From Cylindrobasidium torrendii FP15055 ss-10 (Eukaryota; Basidiomycota; Agaricomycetes; Agaricales; Physalacriaceae), in NCBI GenBank assembly GCA_000934385.1, contig KN880609.1, positions 1-48,503 on the forward strand: a DNA stretch of 48,503 nt. The letters are read 5' to 3'. Below the pieces are notes generated by a model. That model saw nothing but the letters and a program-made list of their open reading frames with translations, had not been told where the DNA came from and ran no database searches. How positions within the stretch are numbered: position 1 is the stretch's first letter; every line of letters begins with the position of its first letter. The position numbers and the translations under genes are program-made. Below are positions 45,690-48,503 of this stretch, piece by piece.

Positions 45690-47049
45690 ATGTCTGACAG
45701 CGTGAGCTACATTGTCGACGACCAGGATGCGGACATCGAGTATCTGTGCGATGTAACCCACCAAGAGGTCATCCAGTCGTATTATAACAATACTTGGACA
45801 ACCACTGCGTCGTCGGACTGTCAAGCCGGATGGTTCAAGTACACTTTCACAGGTAACTTCCCTCCTTAGTTCTCTTGGCAGAGGTTAATGCTTGCGTACA
45901 GGATCCCGTGTCCGTGTCCGTGCAGGTCTCGCGCGATGGGGCCAGAACTACCGCGTAAAGCTGGATGACGGGGAGTACAAGATTCAGACCGGTCAAGGAG
46001 AGTACGACTCGGGGGTGCTTACACCAGGGGAACACACCATCTCATATGCCGTCAACTCTGGGAACAACCTCTACCCTGCATTCGACTTTATCGCTGTCAC
46101 TGCTAGCGAGGACACCAAGATGCGCGGGCGCACAGTCATCACAGACGACGCGTCGGGAGATGTCAAATACCGCGGCAATGGCTGGTCGATGAGTAATTTG
46201 ACGGTGGCCACTTTTGACTATGCAACTGGGCCGTACCAAGAGAGTTCGCATTGGACCAGCACAGTCGGAGATTCACTGGAATTTGCGTTTACAGGTACGT
46301 ACTTTGATCCCTTCCTCACCCCGGTACACTAGTACACGTTAAGTGTCCCTTGCAGCTCATCTCCTCATACTACCCCAACATTCCGAGGTACTTGTTTGGC
46401 GAACTGACGATTTTCAAAGGCGACTCGGTGGCCCTCTATGGTATTAATGCAGCGGCAATGCAGCCCTTGGGCAATATCACGATTGAGTACGCTGTGGATG
46501 GCGGAGCAGCCCACACACATCGTATCGGCTCGGACTCCACCCACACAACGATTCCCATGGCGCAGCTCCTTCAAGTCAACGGCCTTTCCTCTACGTCGCA
46601 CACGCTCACAATGAATGTCACCGACGTCGTGAATGCATACCCTCTTGCCATTGACTTCATTGCCTACAATGCGACGTACGATTCCATCAGCGACATGACT
46701 GGAAGTGCCTCCAGCTCGGGGAGGAAGCATTCATCGCATATTGGCGCAATTGTTGGTGGTGTGCTCGGTGGACTTGTATTCGTGGCTTTGGCAGGATTGT
46801 TCTTGTACGTGCAGAACAATCGTCGGCGTAGGAGGGTGCAGACGCGCTCGTCAACTATCCGCCAGCGCTTCGATCCTCAGCTCGGTACGTCCCCCAAACG
46901 TTGAAGGGTCACTACGTGCTGACCACTGTCCAGACGCCAAAGTGCATGTCCCAACACCCTCGATTACTGTCCCGCGCCCTGTCAGTAGCGGCACGTCGCC
47001 TACGTCCCCGACGATGCAATACCCTCCGGATAGGAAGACGGGATTCTGA
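45690..47049 (+). CDS. Single-pass membrane protein with duplicated extracellular beta domain
   Basis: A protein of about 380 residues of a kind common in Agaricomycetes, with unknown function. The large N-terminal part is beta-rich with N-glycosylation sequons (NNT, NLT, NAT, NVT). It has two similar halves, both with a TWT/HWTST and FTFTG/FAFTG turn: GWFKYTFTG...GEHTISYAV...FDFIAV and SLEFAFTGDSVALYGI...SHTLTMNV...IDFIAYNATYDS. A Ser-rich juxtamembrane piece is followed by the helix HIGAIVGGVLGGLVFVALAGLF and a basic stop NNRRRRR, then a short cytoplasmic tail rich in Pro and Thr. Introns: about 45854-45901, 46293-46419 and 46887-46934, all GT-AG. The stop is TGA at 47047-47049. No cleavable signal peptide is visible at the N-terminus, so either membrane insertion depends on the single helix or an upstream exon is missing. 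Confidence 0.72.
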
Positions 47050-47922
47050 GACTTTGCATGTCTATGCTCAGATGTCGGAAGGATGTCCTGGGCGGCGGCG
47101 TACCCACGAATGCCAATTTCCTTGTTTATCGAAAGCTTACTGAAGCTATGTATGTACTACTGATGCAGATATCCTTATAAATGTTGTACCCATTGCGATT
47201 GACAGTCAAGGCTGCGTGTCGAATGATCTTTAGTGGGGATAGATTCCGTCAAGGGATAGGTATGCATCAATTGAGAAGCTCTCAGCCGATGATCAAGCTT
47301 CAGGTCAAGACCCTGGTATAGTCTCGAGCCAGCGCCCGACTCGTCACGATAACAAGTGATGGCTTCGCTGAAAGCCTGATCGACTATCATCAGGTTGACG
47401 AAGCGGCTGGTGTCGAGTCTAACCCTGGTATATCGTTTAAACGTTTCGTTCATCAGTCAAGTAATATCCTCTGAATTCTACAAGTATAACACAGACAAAG
47501 CCACAATTTGACCAGCATGGGCCACGTCTCGACTATTCAACAGCATCAAAATTATCGGCGCGCGCGCCGCCGCCGACGGGTAAGCAATCTCCACAGCTGG
47601 CTGCATAACCGAAAGACTTTTGTACTTCCATGTATCGGTTTAGTATGGATTCTGGAAACTAGTCGAGATCAATAGCTCGAGCGCTCAAGCGCTCATGGCC
47701 CACTCGCCCTGGTCGCGCATACCCTCTCAGGATCAAGAATCGTTGCATGAGGCTCTATTAGAGGTAGCAGTAACTTCAAGTTTCTTATGCTCTGCAACGG
47801 CGAGTTGTATTGATAGCAGTGTGTAGTGCTACGTTCGCAACGCGGAAGAGGTTGTAGAGTCATCCACCACTCTATTCATGAGAACCATCGAGCATACAAA
47901 CTGCATGGGACGTATGGGTATA
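47050..47922. other. Intergenic stretch, no gene seen
   Basis: This carries the 3' flank of the membrane-protein gene. CGGCGCGCGCGCCGCCGCCGAC (about 47558-47579) is a short, very GC-rich, self-complementary tract. No open frame with family motifs was found. Confidence 0.4.
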
Positions 47923-48130
47923 CTAAACAACGATGGCTTGCAGAAGCGAGTTGAGGTAGATCAGGGATGTCTGGTCAAAGACCATCCCTGGCTTGCGCGT
48001 ATCGTCCCTCCATTCGTCGTACACCTCCGCGGCGCCACACGCATGCAGGACTTTGGAAAATGCCGCATGTATCTTAAGCAGCCTTGGGTTGGGTGGTGCA
48101 ATAGGCCGGCCCCTGTATACCTCCGTTGTA
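47923..48130 (-). pseudogene. C-terminal remnant of a basidiomycete HNH-nuclease-like gene family
   Basis: The minus-strand frame reads APPNPRLLKIHAAFSKVLHA, then CGAAEVYDEWRDDTRKPG, and stops. Helical tails of this kind (LLxxHAAxxKVxHxxGAAEY) end the large family of HNH-endonuclease-domain proteins found in many copies in mushroom genomes. That match is from memory of the family, not from a search. The HNH domain itself and any splice sites that would lead to it are not present upstream (48130-48503 on this strand), so this looks like a truncated leftover. The gene could alternatively continue outside the window through an intron. Confidence 0.35.
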
Positions 48131-48503
48131 GAGAACACAACGCGGACTTGGCCTGATTGGCGCAACAGTGTTACATTACTAATGACGTGGTTCCGCCAAG
48201 ATACGGTGTTTGTAGTTTGTGTGGAGCGAGGTACGAGCAAGCACAAACTGAGGTCTTCGGACGCGGGAGTTGCCGCACTGATCGCGGGCTCTCGTCTCCC
48301 GCCATCATGGCAGTCACGTCTTCGCCAGCGCGAGCCAAGGTGTTGGCCCGTACATGCGCCAACACGCTTTTCTTTTCCTTCTTCTATCCTGGCCTTGCTT
48401 CCTACTTTCTGGCCACCGCAGTATCTCAACAACGGCCGATTTCGAGCGACAAGCAATGAGCAACATGGCACGACACGTCGCCTGCGCGTCTTGTCCGATC
48501 GCA
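48131..48503. other. Right edge of the window, no gene assigned
   Basis: A minus-strand open frame (to 48471) runs through this stretch into the remnant described next to it, but its sequence here is Arg/Cys-rich and compositionally unlike protein. I see no independent gene. A gene starting outside the window could extend into it. Confidence 0.35.

Overview
The window is nuclear DNA of a filamentous basidiomycete, most likely an Agaricomycete. The evidence is the many short introns (about 45-70 nt), the basidiomycete-type membrane families (a DUF6534-like 7-TM protein, stalked single-pass proteins), the CBM1-GH10 xylanase typical of wood or litter decayers, and the F-box/LRR family that is greatly expanded in mushrooms. 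I see no bacterial, viral or CRISPR signal, no rRNA, no intact tRNA and no intact transposon. All exon structures were inferred by eye from reading frame, splice consensus and family motifs, so internal borders are provisional. CDS spans are given start codon to stop codon, introns included.

Layout. 0.8-2.8 kb: membrane-anchored GH17 beta-1,3-glucanase (+). 3.2-4.9 kb: broken F-box/LRR gene (+). 6.2-8.3 kb: FAD-dependent oxidoreductase (-). 8.3-10.6 kb: a long stretch with no recognisable gene. 10.6-12.7 kb: formin GBD/FH3-type protein (-). 13.5-14.9 kb: mitochondrial Mgr3-like TPR protein (+). 15.1-15.7 kb: SRPBCC-fold protein (+), tail to tail with a medium-chain reductase (-, 15.8-17.4 kb). 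17.8-19.8 kb: mitochondrial membrane-anchored P-loop ATPase (+), tail to tail with a TMEM53/DUF829 hydrolase (-, 20.0-21.0 kb). 22.0-23.6 kb: STK16/Env7 kinase (+). 24.5-27.6 kb: large kelch-repeat single-pass membrane protein (+). 28.0-29.6 kb: 7-TM DUF6534-like protein (-). 30.9-32.3 kb: J-domain chaperone (-). 32.9-33.5 kb: small unrecognised three-exon gene (-). 33.5-34.6 kb: acidic nucleolar-type zinc-finger protein (-), divergent from a mitochondrial RNB exoribonuclease (+, 34.6-37.5 kb). 38.2-39.6 kb: secreted CBM1-GH10 xylanase (+), tail to tail with the DEAD-box helicase DBP5 (-, 39.7-41.5 kb). 42.4-44.4 kb: second FAD monooxygenase (+). 45.7-47.0 kb: single-pass membrane protein (+). 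47.9-48.1 kb: gene remnant (-).

The genes do not form one pathway. Themes that recur are mitochondrial proteostasis and RNA decay (Mgr3-like TPR, P-loop ATPase, RNB nuclease), RNA export and ribosome biogenesis (DBP5, the zinc-finger protein), and cell wall or plant wall carbohydrate work (GH17, GH10). The most notable observations are a 12-bp perfect palindrome lying exactly midway between two start codons only 58 bp apart, a GC-AG intron that decides the C-terminus of DBP5, a 16-nt microexon, a three-exon gene of unknown family, and an F-box gene broken across all three frames.
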